From positions 1 through 64,000 of IMG/VR virus record IMGVR_UViG_3300027969_000043: 64,000 nucleotides of DNA; one strand, written 5' to 3'. The translations under genes were made by a program, and so were the position numbers. Of this stretch, positions 18,101-26,297 are shown piece by piece (within the stretch, counting starts at the first letter, position 1; each line of letters begins with the position of its first letter). The stretch is from a virus. The notes under the pieces are model-generated. The model was not told the origin of the DNA, searched no databases, and saw only the letters and a program-made list of their open reading frames with translations.

Positions 18101-21100
18101 AGCAATTTAATATCTTCAACAGTTGCGATATAATCAGCTCTGGGGTCATAAACTTGCGAGTTTGCAAAATAATTAAACGATAGTGCGTTTTGTAATTTAT
18201 TAATTGGGCCGTACATACTAGAACCACCAATATATTTAAAAGATATTGTTACATTAGCAATCATTGGTTGTACACCAACACCTTCTGGATTTAAATCCCA
18301 AACCAGCGGTTCGTAATCAATACTTAAATTATCCATCATTATTTTTGTATTGTAAAAATCACCAATTCTTAGTATACAAACTGGTGCTGGACCAAAAGCT
18401 AAATTGTTTGGGTTGTCATTTGCATTGCTTGTTGGCCCTTGTCTAGTGCATTGTAATAAGAATGTTAATCTAGAGTTTAAACCTTCTGGTGTTGTTGAAT
18501 GAAATGCTGGATGAAAATATCTTATTTGTTGTCTAATTTTATCAAAAACAAAAGAATCGTCTCTTGTTAATTTTTCAAAAAAATCCTGTTCAGTATAGAA
18601 TCTATTAGTTACTTGTGAATTTAAGGCTATTTGTTCAGGCTCTACTACTGTTCTTGGTTTTTTTGTTTTAGTTCCTTCAGCTTTATTTGTAAATTTAACT
18701 CTACCGTATCTGTCGTATTTAGGTCCTTGAGAATCTACAGGTGTTTTTGAAGTATACGGAAATTTTTGACCATCTTTGGTAGCTGTTTTTACTGTACCAA
18801 CAATTCTTTTCTTTTCAATAATGTTGTTATCTAATAACCATTTTTCCATTGCCGCAGCTCTATTTTTTGATAGTTGTTCATTCGCATATGTTTGTCCACC
18901 ACCTTGACTACTGGCATACCCCTCGATTTCAGCAACACAACTAGGGCACGTATTTTTTAAATAATCTCTAAGCGCAGTCTTATATGCTTCGTCGTTCCAT
19001 GTGTCAAATTCTTTATCTGGTGGTACTTTTAATTTTTTATTACCAAGAGACTTAGAAGTGCCAGGCTTGTTAAAACCATAGTTTGTTGAATCTGGCCAAT
19101 ACCCCGTATATCCTGTTGGTGGGGGGATTGTGGCATAATAATCAAGTTTTGGATTTGGGCTATCGTATCCCTCCGTATCCGTCGCATCTTTATATTGTTT
19201 TTCACCATTGTATTTTCCGTGTCCTGTAAGACCACCATCTTCGTAGTTCCACGCTAGAACAGTTTCTATTTTTGTTATATCGTTAGGAAAATAAATAGTA
19301 ATTTCGCTTGGTGCCTCTACTGGGGGTTCTGTTATCTCGTCAACATAAGTTTTAACTGTTTGTTTAACTGTTTCTTGCTCTTCTCTTGTTAATAAACTAG
19401 CATAATAGTCATCATCAATACAACCAGCAAACCATGAACGTATATATTCATCTGTTGGTCCGTTGTCACCTTTAAACCCATTCATCGAACTAGGATGGTC
19501 AACAACTATTTTAAACGAAAGATTACCTGTTCTTTCAGTATTATTATATGTATATAACGGTTCGCCTCTACCAATAAATAAATTACTTTCAAGACTAACT
19601 GAACTAGATTCACTAAATGTTAAATCATATGGTGGAAACCACATTATTCTACCAAACTTTCCTGTTAGTAGGTCGCCTGGTCCTTGTTCAATTGGTAATA
19701 AATTTACCGCTGGCGAACCAACCCATGCTAAATTCTCAATTGAGAACATGTATTTTTTGGGTATCGTTGACCTTCTAGTTAAATCGTCTGTTTTATATGG
19801 TGCAATTTTTGCAAATCCATTATCATCTAATACAGACATTCTTTCTGAGTTGTGTAATCTCCAACCTTTTGTTCCACCTGTTAATATTGGACCTCCAGAA
19901 CCTTCTTTTTGATTTAAACCACGACTTCTAATTAACTTATTAACAGTATCATATCTGTATTGTGGTATCCATGTTCTACAAAATGTATTTGTTGCTGAAT
20001 CATTTGAGCTACTATTCCCAAGAGTACCGTCTGGATTAAATCTAAATTTAGATAAAACACCAGAACCTTTAGATATAAATCCATTTGGTGATATGGCTGT
20101 TTGTATTTGTTCTTTGCTATTACCACCTTCAGCACTACCATATGCTGAAACCATTGTCCTCATACCCTTGCTATTAAATAGCATTTGTGTTTTACTTAAT
20201 AATGATTTTTTTTCACCAACAAATTGAGCGTTACTAGATTGGGGTGCTGCTGGTCCAACGAATTCTGCTTGTTGTGCTAATAAATTTGTTGTTGCACCTT
20301 TATTTGATGTCCAAGCAAAATTTTGTGCAAATGGTTTTGAATCTGATGCACTTGGTAACCCAATAAATCCAGAATCTGCAACCAATTTTTCACGATTCCA
20401 ATTTAAATCAGGAATAATTCCATCTGTAGGTATAAGAAAATTTTGTGTAAGAACCCCTTGAGGATTCATAAATGCGTACCCTTTTATATTTTTTACACCC
20501 TCGAAACCTGGTACATATCCACTTCTGAACGGACCTTGTATATTTTCACCATTTGCATTTATATTATATTTTAAAGCTTCTTTTTGACCCTTACCAGTAT
20601 TTTTTAACATACTGTTTGCACGTACAATATTATCAACGTATTTATTTTCTTCTGCAAATATTGAACCTTCAGGTTGTAAAAGGCTTTTAGGTACTTGAAA
20701 TCCTAATATCTTTTCACCTAATCCAAGTAATTGACCACCTAGTGTTGATGATACAGTAATCTTGTAATCTGGTCTAAGACCTATTGAACCTATATCCCCT
20801 TGAACTAAATTTAAAAGATTTTCATTAAGATTTAATTTACCTAATATTGCTTGCTCTGTATTAAATGCTGCGTTGTTTGCTAGGGCCAATGCTAATTGTT
20901 GGGCACCTATTGTCCCTAATTTTGTATCGTTAAGAACACCAGCAACGCCTAATACTCTACCAGCCAAAGATGACCTTAAATCAAAATTTGGTACCACATT
21001 AATTCCACCAGCACCACCAATACCACCAGCGATACCAACACCTTGACCATTTAATAGACTACCTAAAATATCTGCGGCTTGTGTCGCATCTTTACCAACA

Positions 21101-21678
21101 CCCAATAATTGACCATATGCTTCATCATAACTTGGTAATTGTTGCGCTGTTTGAATTGGTTGAAGTGATATATAGTCAGCCATATCAACTTGCTTGGTAG
21201 CATCTAAATATAGATTTTTAATTGTTGCTTGTTTTCTATATTCAGCAAAATCACTTTTTGCTAGTAAACCATATTGTTCTGTTGTTGAATCAGGTGTTGT
21301 TGGGTATTGAGTTGTTCCATTTGGCGGAACAGGATATATTGGTGTTGTTAAGGTATAATTAATATCTAAAAACTCTGGTGCAGCTGAATCTTGGTTTTTA
21401 TATAAATTCATTATGATAGCGTTATCATAACGAAACACACCATCAATAACAAGTGGATTTTGTTGAGGTACAGAACCATTACCAACCATTGTATCTAAAA
21501 ATGGCTCTCCACCTCTTGGTGAACCGTTGATAGATGTTGAATACTGTGGGTACCTAATTGGGTTTTGAATATTTAAATGTAATAAAAAATCACGAATACC
21601 AAAATCTAATGCCGTTCTAGTAATTGAGTTCTTATTTCCTGCCGTAGGTGCTGTTGTATCATAATATATTAATGGCAT
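15154..21678 (-). CDS. Giant baseplate/tail protein with OmpA-like and Ig-like regions
   Basis: The product has 2174 residues. The N-terminal third is rich in glycine and alanine. Near residues 620-740 is a tail-tube-like region: RRSTIPKKYMFSIENLAW, GRIMWFPPYDLTFSE, then ERTGNLSFKIVVDHP. It resembles the baseplate-to-tube proteins of contractile tails (T4 gp48/gp54 type). Near 870-960 is an OmpA-family peptidoglycan-binding domain, with CVAEIEGYASSQGG and LSKNRAAAMEKWLL. A further tube-like strand segment (MIANVTISFKYIGGSS) follows. The remaining thousand residues look like successive beta-sandwich or Ig-like modules. It may anchor the baseplate to peptidoglycan while linking hub and tube. 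The overall assignment is tentative. Confidence 0.6.
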   Translation of the reverse strand: MPLIYYDTTAPTAGNKNSITRTALDFGIRDFLLHLNIQNPIRYPQYSTSINGSPRGGEPFLDTMVGNGSVPQQNPLVIDGVFRYDNAIIMNLYKNQDSAAPEFLDINYTLTTPIYPVPPNGTTQYPTTPDSTTEQYGLLAKSDFAEYRKQATIKNLYLDATKQVDMADYISLQPIQTAQQLPSYDEAYGQLLGVGKDATQAADILGSLLNGQGVGIAGGIGGAGGINVVPNFDLRSSLAGRVLGVAGVLNDTKLGTIGAQQLALALANNAAFNTEQAILGKLNLNENLLNLVQGDIGSIGLRPDYKITVSSTLGGQLLGLGEKILGFQVPKSLLQPEGSIFAEENKYVDNIVRANSMLKNTGKGQKEALKYNINANGENIQGPFRSGYVPGFEGVKNIKGYAFMNPQGVLTQNFLIPTDGIIPDLNWNREKLVADSGFIGLPSASDSKPFAQNFAWTSNKGATTNLLAQQAEFVGPAAPQSSNAQFVGEKKSLLSKTQMLFNSKGMRTMVSAYGSAEGGNSKEQIQTAISPNGFISKGSGVLSKFRFNPDGTLGNSSSNDSATNTFCRTWIPQYRYDTVNKLIRSRGLNQKEGSGGPILTGGTKGWRLHNSERMSVLDDNGFAKIAPYKTDDLTRRSTIPKKYMFSIENLAWVGSPAVNLLPIEQGPGDLLTGKFGRIMWFPPYDLTFSESSSVSLESNLFIGRGEPLYTYNNTERTGNLSFKIVVDHPSSMNGFKGDNGPTDEYIRSWFAGCIDDDYYASLLTREEQETVKQTVKTYVDEITEPPVEAPSEITIYFPNDITKIETVLAWNYEDGGLTGHGKYNGEKQYKDATDTEGYDSPNPKLDYYATIPPPTGYTGYWPDSTNYGFNKPGTSKSLGNKKLKVPPDKEFDTWNDEAYKTALRDYLKNTCPSCVAEIEGYASSQGGGQTYANEQLSKNRAAAMEKWLLDNNIIEKKRIVGTVKTATKDGQKFPYTSKTPVDSQGPKYDRYGRVKFTNKAEGTKTKKPRTVVEPEQIALNSQVTNRFYTEQDFFEKLTRDDSFVFDKIRQQIRYFHPAFHSTTPEGLNSRLTFLLQCTRQGPTSNANDNPNNLAFGPAPVCILRIGDFYNTKIMMDNLSIDYEPLVWDLNPEGVGVQPMIANVTISFKYIGGSSMYGPINKLQNALSFNYFANSQVYDPRADYIATVEDIKLLDKNYKGENTRTTFASKTELMPEGTQETAYGLVLGLDSVTTSMGAFGDTVPTYAPPTVDQTATSDEDKKQTSSDTQGGDGTSSSCERDKDNLYWFNVQDEKNEPISFFEDIIGFRFDYNDSAVKILQPYDSYINVYDINDLSVIYVATNPNKLFYAEDNKTYAPENNNFYCTPTDNGIWGDNPPPQSLIDSGEYNVSIQLVGVNDPTCEIIFDTATGIVTKSETKCDSDGQIISIGVSESDTSNPDLKVLKDATKGNYISFFINATDKTVELSQDYKLTVTLISKINEKDTYVWKTPIDVSSAFTKSNSVVNNLYFSNTEPKTPELIEGNEIPYKIVFSFAGVSIPCSYDIDVNGLTNSQQEQESAIKNLTVKDVTTTNTNNKNGVISFNLYNNGDPTRPELSQYKLNVKSTIKSADGLEQYQYIHLDTSDSTQLLQFDPFSFKKNTKDNALSIPLANVTPPCTGLTEGKQYSLETLVYNDTTKVQLNTEMLTNTANTNVSKPGITIDYLGEFSTLQGNDASYFNLEQTTGKYLVLRIIDPNYDFMKVGNTQFKDDSGKIVSNVCLGANAQSCIVNDKKDGTYTLNVDYYPDGATNPNKLNLVSQPFTQPTTPSSVTPAPAPPTPVAASNSKDADVVNAINIKKVYPYDKSLNSITVDFEWGRTDKLPTFALQSSKTYKGMVTIKANINGASLNLGLGVDGTFNVSRNDDTSVVFDSGSDSSSQVIVANTEVAADQPSGKAWEKGTTWQGVLDLGDIDEDNKNNILAAQKDPSSRFIINWETGGQPGISFYLDNTPAPPPTSTPTSPYQLPYALKDSYDVTTFNFGNNRDKLHAFQSTTINGVSRNVGEMNTKVAKVLYALYDAGINPTVISVEVTVKGPVVTWTATIDRSTDGKAWVGFSSRGSATSLAVANENYDGNPNTNPPTVGLLENIKKNFPSDASSVELVALGDFINLSSKIGTETCTFWQKFAKYTLPVTKPPK

Positions 21679-21696
21679 AACTGTAAATTATTTAAT

Positions 21697-21705
21697 TATA
21701 AATAT
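21697..21705 (-). promoter_or_regulatory. ATATTTATA motif before the 2174-residue baseplate gene
   Basis: The minus strand reads ATATTTATAATTAAA, with the nine-base core ending 18 bases before the ATG. Same motif as at other structural units. Confidence 0.5.
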
Positions 21706-21761
21706 AATACCATAGTATTTTATGTAAATAAACCTAAAATTGTTTTATCTTTATAACAAAA

Positions 21762-21780
21762 TAAGCCCACGACGGGCTTA
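21762..21780 (-). terminator. Rho-independent terminator after the tape measure gene
   Basis: TAAGCCC, a five-base loop and GGGCTTA form a perfect stem followed by TTTTGTT on the minus strand. It lies in the 207-base gap between the tape measure and the giant baseplate gene. Confidence 0.82.
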
Positions 21781-21851
21781 CTATTTTTATTATTGATTTA
21801 ATTGTTTATTTATAATTATTTTATTTTTTTTATTAATATTAATAATATATT

Positions 21852-21882
21852 CAAATATACGGTTTTTTTTCCAATAAGTCAA
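21852..21882 (-). promoter_or_regulatory. Host-type promoter pointing at a terminator, between tape measure and baseplate genes
   Basis: TTGACTT, then CCG and TATATTTG, with 20 bases between TTG and TATATTTG on the minus strand. This is nearly the same as the promoters at 5419 and 7639. No gene starts before the terminator at 21762, so the predicted transcript would be about 85 bases and without an obvious reading frame. Confidence 0.6.
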
Positions 21883-21885
21883 GTA

Positions 21886-24489
21886 CTAATCGTTTTTACC
21901 TTTAAGTGCTTTATTTGCCGCTTCATTAACTTTAAGTGATAACTGTCTAAGAAACAATGGGTCGCTCATTAAATCCTTTCCAACTTCTCTAGATTCTTGA
22001 GTTGATTCACCATTTATTCTTACGTCAATTACTCCACCTATCTTCATATCATCAACCCTTACACTAGCAGACGCGTTTGAATTAGCCGAGCCAGGCGACC
22101 CACCATACATTGACATTATTGACCTTGCAAGATTATTATTACCGTTAGCATTTGTACCAGCTATCATCGTTGAGTCATTCAACTTCATAAATTTATCTTT
22201 AGCATTAAAACTAACAAGACCATCATCTAATTGAGCAGTTGCGGCACCAGATACAACATCATCTGGATACTTATCTGGATTTGCCTTGATATCAGCAATT
22301 AAATCTTTATTAGATGGTATAATATCTTTTACTTCGGGGTGTAATTTTCTATAAACAGCCCTACCTAATGCAACATCGTCTGTCCCCATACCTTTGATAC
22401 CCAAACCAAAACCTTGTGTATCTAAACCAAAAGCTTTAGGTAGTATTTCAAGTATCCCAACACCAGTACCACCCAAAGCTTCCAACCAACCAGCACCGCC
22501 TGTACTTCTTGCACTTTTTGACGAAAAAAAGTCAACTTGGTCTTTTACTGTTTTAGCTACAGAAACTACAGCTGCCGCAGTAGCAGCAGCGGCTCCAGCA
22601 CCACCAGACCCAGCAGCTGCAGTACCAGTAGTAGTCGCACCTCTAGCAGCAGTACTCGCCGCAGCATTACCACCCATACCAAATAAACCTGAACCCATCA
22701 TTCCCATTCTAAAACCTACAGCTAAAGACGCACCATTAGCAATCCACATAGCAGCTTTACCAGCTAATGCAATAGCAAAAGATTTAATTGGGTTTTCAGT
22801 AACGTATTCAATAAATTCACTAATTTTACCACCAACCCAATCAAGAATAACCCCAATTTTATCAAATATTTTTTCTTTTTCAAACCATGCGGTGAATTTA
22901 CTAATTGCTGCTCTAAGTTTATCACCAACACCACCTTTTTTACCAAAAGTGTCTGCTAATTTTTCTGCAAACGGCATTAAAAATATTTTAAATTGTTCAA
23001 TTAACCCATTAATTTGTTGGTCAAAACTCATAGCATCCTTAGCTCTTTTTTCAAGACCAGCTTTTTCTGCCATTTGTGCTCGAATAACCTCTTTTGCTGA
23101 ACTACCTAATTGACTAAGTAATTTTTCGTTTCCGTCAATTTCAATATACGCTTGCCCCTTATCATTAAATTGTGATATATTTTCCAGAAATTCTTTTTCA
23201 TCATCTTTTAACCCTGTAACATCCATTTGGGTTCTAATTTTTTTAAACTTAGCCATATTTTTACCTGCCGTTACCAATGTTTCCAACTCAACACCAGTTG
23301 CTTCAGACACCTCTCTAAGCCTTGCCATCTCAACAGCCGCCAATTGTATATTACCATCTTTGTCTATCCTTGCATTTTGAGATGCAGCATCAGCAACGGC
23401 TTTTGTTAAACCCTCCATATCATTACGAGCCATATACATCAACTTAAAAGGGTCAGCCAATTGAGACCATTTACCACCTAAAACTTGAAGTTTAGCTGAC
23501 ATTTCAACTGCACCCTCAATATTCATCAACTTATCAGCCATACCAGCTACAGAATTCATATTTATACCTAACTTGGTAACTGTTTCTGCCATTTTTTTAA
23601 ACCCTTGAACCCCACCTTTAAAGTTATACCTATTAAGCATTTTCATATTAGATGTGATATTCTTAATAACCTTAGATGAATTTAACCCCATTTTACTCGC
23701 ATCTTCCATGGTGTTATTCATAAACGTTGCAACCTTTTCAACGGACATACCCTGAGCCTCAAATTCAGCGGCCATTTTAGCAGCTTCATCAGCCCCCATA
23801 CCAGTTCCTTTAGCAATGGCGGTAATATTAACTAAATTTTTAGCACCCAATAGCACCGACCTTCCAATTTCTTCACTATATGCTGATTGCATCTTTGTGG
23901 TCTCTTCAAGTGTACCACCCATTTCGGTAATTTGACCTGAAGCAACCCTTATACTACTACGAAAAGAATCACTTCTTTTTTTCAATAACCCCATACTTAA
24001 AGCCGAACTCCTAACCGCTTTATCCATATCAAAAAGTCCATAACCCTTAATCTTGTTGTAAACATCTACTATAGCACCAGGCAACTTACCCAACGCCTTA
24101 GAAGTTTCATTAACAAGCATTTTAGTCTTACTAACTGCTTTAAGGTTTGCTTCGTATAGTTGTTTTTGTGCTTTTAATTTGTCAATTTCTTCGTCTAAAG
24201 CTTTTTGTAATTTTTCGGTTTCGGCCGCGTTTTTTCCAACAGCTAACGCTTTTTGTTTTTGTAAAAAAAGGATATCTTTTTCGAGCTCTTTAGTTTTTTT
24301 AGCATATGTTACGTATTGTTTAGCGTCACCAAGTATGGTTTTTTGTATATCCATACTTTCTCTGGTATTTTGAAGATATTCGTATTGCGACGAATTTAAA
24401 CCCGTTGATAGTTGATTTGCTTTTTCTAAAAGTTTTATTCTCTTAATTAACTCTTCATTAGTTAATTTTGATAATTCATAATCATTCAT
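21886..24489 (-). CDS. Tail tape measure protein
   Basis: The 867-residue protein begins with about 150 residues of charged heptad-type helix. A long helical body follows, rich in A, K, M and E. A hydrophobic alanine-glycine region lies near residues 560-640 (SFAIALAGKAAMWIANGASL, then AAVVSVA). This layout is typical of tape measures, which fill the tail tube and set its length. At about 1.5 Å per residue it predicts a tail near 130 nm. It follows a pair of overlapping reading frames that look like the tail assembly chaperone. T4 gp29, the functional counterpart, is 590 residues. An ATATTTATA motif lies 27 bases upstream. Confidence 0.78.
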   Translation of the reverse strand: MNDYELSKLTNEELIKRIKLLEKANQLSTGLNSSQYEYLQNTRESMDIQKTILGDAKQYVTYAKKTKELEKDILFLQKQKALAVGKNAAETEKLQKALDEEIDKLKAQKQLYEANLKAVSKTKMLVNETSKALGKLPGAIVDVYNKIKGYGLFDMDKAVRSSALSMGLLKKRSDSFRSSIRVASGQITEMGGTLEETTKMQSAYSEEIGRSVLLGAKNLVNITAIAKGTGMGADEAAKMAAEFEAQGMSVEKVATFMNNTMEDASKMGLNSSKVIKNITSNMKMLNRYNFKGGVQGFKKMAETVTKLGINMNSVAGMADKLMNIEGAVEMSAKLQVLGGKWSQLADPFKLMYMARNDMEGLTKAVADAASQNARIDKDGNIQLAAVEMARLREVSEATGVELETLVTAGKNMAKFKKIRTQMDVTGLKDDEKEFLENISQFNDKGQAYIEIDGNEKLLSQLGSSAKEVIRAQMAEKAGLEKRAKDAMSFDQQINGLIEQFKIFLMPFAEKLADTFGKKGGVGDKLRAAISKFTAWFEKEKIFDKIGVILDWVGGKISEFIEYVTENPIKSFAIALAGKAAMWIANGASLAVGFRMGMMGSGLFGMGGNAAASTAARGATTTGTAAAGSGGAGAAAATAAAVVSVAKTVKDQVDFFSSKSARSTGGAGWLEALGGTGVGILEILPKAFGLDTQGFGLGIKGMGTDDVALGRAVYRKLHPEVKDIIPSNKDLIADIKANPDKYPDDVVSGAATAQLDDGLVSFNAKDKFMKLNDSTMIAGTNANGNNNLARSIMSMYGGSPGSANSNASASVRVDDMKIGGVIDVRINGESTQESREVGKDLMSDPLFLRQLSLKVNEAANKALKGKND

Positions 24490-24516
24490 ATATTAAATTC
24501 TTAGCAATATTATTAT

Positions 24517-24525
24517 TATAAATAT
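24517..24525 (-). promoter_or_regulatory. ATATTTATA motif before the tape measure gene
   Basis: The minus strand reads ATATTTATAATAATA, 27 bases before the ATG and just past the preceding terminator. It would allow the tape measure to be transcribed independently of the chaperone pair. Confidence 0.5.
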
Positions 24526-24536
24526 CTAGAAATAAA

Positions 24537-24558
24537 AAAACCCTATAAATAGGGTTTT
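24537..24558 (-). terminator. Rho-independent terminator after the chaperone frame
   Basis: AAAACCCT and AGGGTTTT pair around ATAAAT, followed by a T-run on the minus strand. The stem overlaps the stop codon at 24557. Confidence 0.8.
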
Positions 24559-24913
24559 ATGATAAGGGAACTTCCCCAGATTTTATTTTATTTTTTAATG
24601 CTTCACCACTCACCTTTGTTTTTCTACTACCCTTAGCGTTTGGATTTCCCCTATTTGTTATCTCTTCAGCCTTAGCTTGTTCTTCTTGTTTTGACTTAAT
24701 AAGCATTCCCATGTAGTATCTTCTTTCATTTGTTGGCATATTTAAAACGTCATTATAACCTATTTTTAAATATTGCATACAAACAAATATCTCTTCCCAT
24801 AAAGATGGTTTATATTGGTAAGTCAGGCCAAAAAAATCTGACGTTAAGGGGAAGAAAGGTAGAAATAGACTCACCTCTAGGAGTCTTAACTTCGATTGAT
24901 AGGTCAACCCCAC
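24557..24913 (-). CDS. Probable tail assembly chaperone extension, reached by +1 (or -2) frameshift from the preceding gene
   Basis: This frame overlaps the end of the preceding baseplate gene by 104 bases. The only start covering its full length is a GTG, and the first residues after it look like a shadow of the other frame. Protein-like sequence begins near DFFGLTYQYKPSLWEEIF and continues as GYNDVLNMPTNERRYYM, a pattern seen in T4-type hub/tape-measure chaperones. The first ATG (24778) would omit SLWEEIF. Relative to the preceding gene it is in the +1 frame. Two candidate slippery sites lie where the frames could be joined: CCCC at 24848-24851 and T7 at 24830-24836 (minus-strand sense). 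The product probably includes a fusion to the preceding protein, placed just before the tape measure gene. Alternatively it is a separate 73-residue protein from 24778. Confidence 0.6.
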   Translation of the reverse strand: MGLTYQSKLRLLEVSLFLPFFPLTSDFFGLTYQYKPSLWEEIFVCMQYLKIGYNDVLNMPTNERRYYMGMLIKSKQEEQAKAEEITNRGNPNAKGSRKTKVSGEALKNKIKSGEVPLS

Positions 24914-26048
24914 AATCTATTTTTTCAATGTAATCTTTTAATTCTTTAGAATCACGAACCCTCATTTTTTCGATAAAATCTTTAATAAAGCCTTTATCTC
25001 TATTACCATTTATATCTACAATTTGTCTCTCTAATCTATATGTAATTACACTATTTACAGGTATTTCATTTTTTTCATCCTCAGCAACCAACTTTTCAAT
25101 TTGGTTTAAATCACCTACTGTCAACAATTTAAATTTAATATTTGCCTTTGCTATTGGTAAATAAAAATCAAAATAACCTTCAGCATCTGGCTCTTTCGAT
25201 AATTTAATAGTTTTTAGGCTATTTAAATCAACTTCGCTTTCAAATGGTGCACCATCTTCATCATACATTGTAATCGGGTACATTTCACCATAACTTGTTG
25301 CTCTTAACCATAACATGATAGCATTTCTATCACCAACATGTAAATCATTATATCTTAGGTCTGGTTCCAATAATTTTCTATTAATTAGAATTTCCAAAAA
25401 TTCACCACTCTGTAATAGATTCGGAGACGTTAGGATATTCTCATCTGCCGTTGTCATATAGGCAACCTTAACACTTGATTTTTTATTTTTATATAGTTTA
25501 CCCTCAGAAGGTAAAGGAATAACGTCAAAAGCTGCGTTATATTGTGGTTGGCTTAATTGTTGAATATACATATCACTGTTATTCATAATTAAATTAGATG
25601 GTCCCATATTAGTTATTGGTTGTTTAGATTCTGATTTCAAAGGAACTTTTTGTGGTTCTTGATACTGCGGCTGTTGTTGTTGATATTGCTGCTGCTGATA
25701 CTGCTGCTGATATTGTTCTTGTTGTACCTGTTGCTTTTGTGGTTGTTGTGGTTGTTGTTGATACGGTTGCTGTGTCCTTTCAGACGCCGTATTAAAACTA
25801 TTTTGATATTGTTGAGTATTCTCAACATTTCTTTTCAATTGTTCATCTCTTAATCTAATTTGTTCTTCAGTCCTTTGACGCATAACTTCGACCGCTGACA
25901 TGTTAGTTTCGTTCATCGAGTTGGTATATATTTCGTTTGCGGCTTCGATTCTCTTTGCTTCGTAATCCGAATCAACATTAACTGGTTGTTGAGGTGTGTT
26001 TTGGCTTTGTGGTGTGTTTGTTGGAAACACATTTGGTTTTTTGTCCAT
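24810..26048 (-). CDS. T4-type baseplate hub assembly protein with Q-rich N-terminus
   Basis: The 412-residue protein has a disordered first 140 residues with a glutamine-rich run (QQPQ/QYQQQ repeats, about residues 95-135). A folded domain follows: DVIPLPSEGKLYKN, VAYMTTADENILTSPNLL and LHVGDRNAIMLWLRATSYG. This arrangement matches the T4_baseplate family of hub assembly proteins (gp51/gp26 group) as recalled. The glutamine-rich extension is not part of that family's core. The zero-frame end is NVRFFWPDLPI. A fraction of ribosomes may shift frame there to add the downstream chaperone region. An ATATTTATA motif lies 20 bases upstream. Confidence 0.62.
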   Translation of the reverse strand: MDKKPNVFPTNTPQSQNTPQQPVNVDSDYEAKRIEAANEIYTNSMNETNMSAVEVMRQRTEEQIRLRDEQLKRNVENTQQYQNSFNTASERTQQPYQQQPQQPQKQQVQQEQYQQQYQQQQYQQQQPQYQEPQKVPLKSESKQPITNMGPSNLIMNNSDMYIQQLSQPQYNAAFDVIPLPSEGKLYKNKKSSVKVAYMTTADENILTSPNLLQSGEFLEILINRKLLEPDLRYNDLHVGDRNAIMLWLRATSYGEMYPITMYDEDGAPFESEVDLNSLKTIKLSKEPDAEGYFDFYLPIAKANIKFKLLTVGDLNQIEKLVAEDEKNEIPVNSVITYRLERQIVDINGNRDKGFIKDFIEKMRVRDSKELKDYIEKIDCGVDLSIEVKTPRGESISTFLPLNVRFFWPDLPI

Positions 26049-26068
26049 AATTAAAACTTTTTATTTAC

Positions 26069-26077
26069 TATAAATAT
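26069..26077 (-). promoter_or_regulatory. ATATTTATA motif before the hub assembly gene
   Basis: The minus strand reads CTATATTTATAGTAAATA, with the core 20 bases upstream of the ATG. Confidence 0.5.
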
Positions 26078-26141
26078 AGAACATTCGTTTTTTTTGTAAA
26101 TAGGGTTTACAATTTTTAAATTTTTTTGTAAATTTGTGTAT

Positions 26142-26246
26142 ATGTTAAAACTAATAGTAAAAATTAAAAATTATTTTGTTAAAAAGCAGAAATACAAAAC
26201 TGCTAAATTTTTTCAAAAGATAGAACTTAGATTGCAAGATAATTAA
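26142..26246 (+). CDS. Possible 34-residue basic peptide gene on the opposite strand
   Basis: An ATG at 26142 opens a 34-codon frame with ten basic residues and no recognisable domain (MLKLIVKIKNYF at the start). TAAATTTG, a match to the Bacteroidota -7 box, ends five bases before the ATG. The hairpin at 26249 begins two bases after the stop and could terminate it. No good -33 element was found at the right distance. It sits in a 249-base gap between minus-strand genes. It may be real, or a chance frame in AT-rich DNA. Confidence 0.25.
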   Translation: MLKLIVKIKNYFVKKQKYKTAKFFQKIELRLQDN

Positions 26247-26248
26247 AA

Positions 26249-26275
26249 ATACCCCATGAAAATATCACAGGGTAT
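26249..26275 (-). terminator. Terminator after the tail tube gene, possibly bidirectional
   Basis: ATACCC pairs with GGGTAT, with an inner TGA/TCA pairing. T-rich sequence follows on both strands. It ends the tail tube unit and would also end a transcript of the small plus-strand frame. Confidence 0.65.
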
Positions 26276-26297
26276 CTTTAATATATTTTTTTATATC

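Noticed and set aside
22394-23113. 239-codon plus-strand frame inside the tape measure gene
   Set aside because: Alanine- and proline-rich shadow of the minus-strand gene with no domain and no promoter or terminator of its own.
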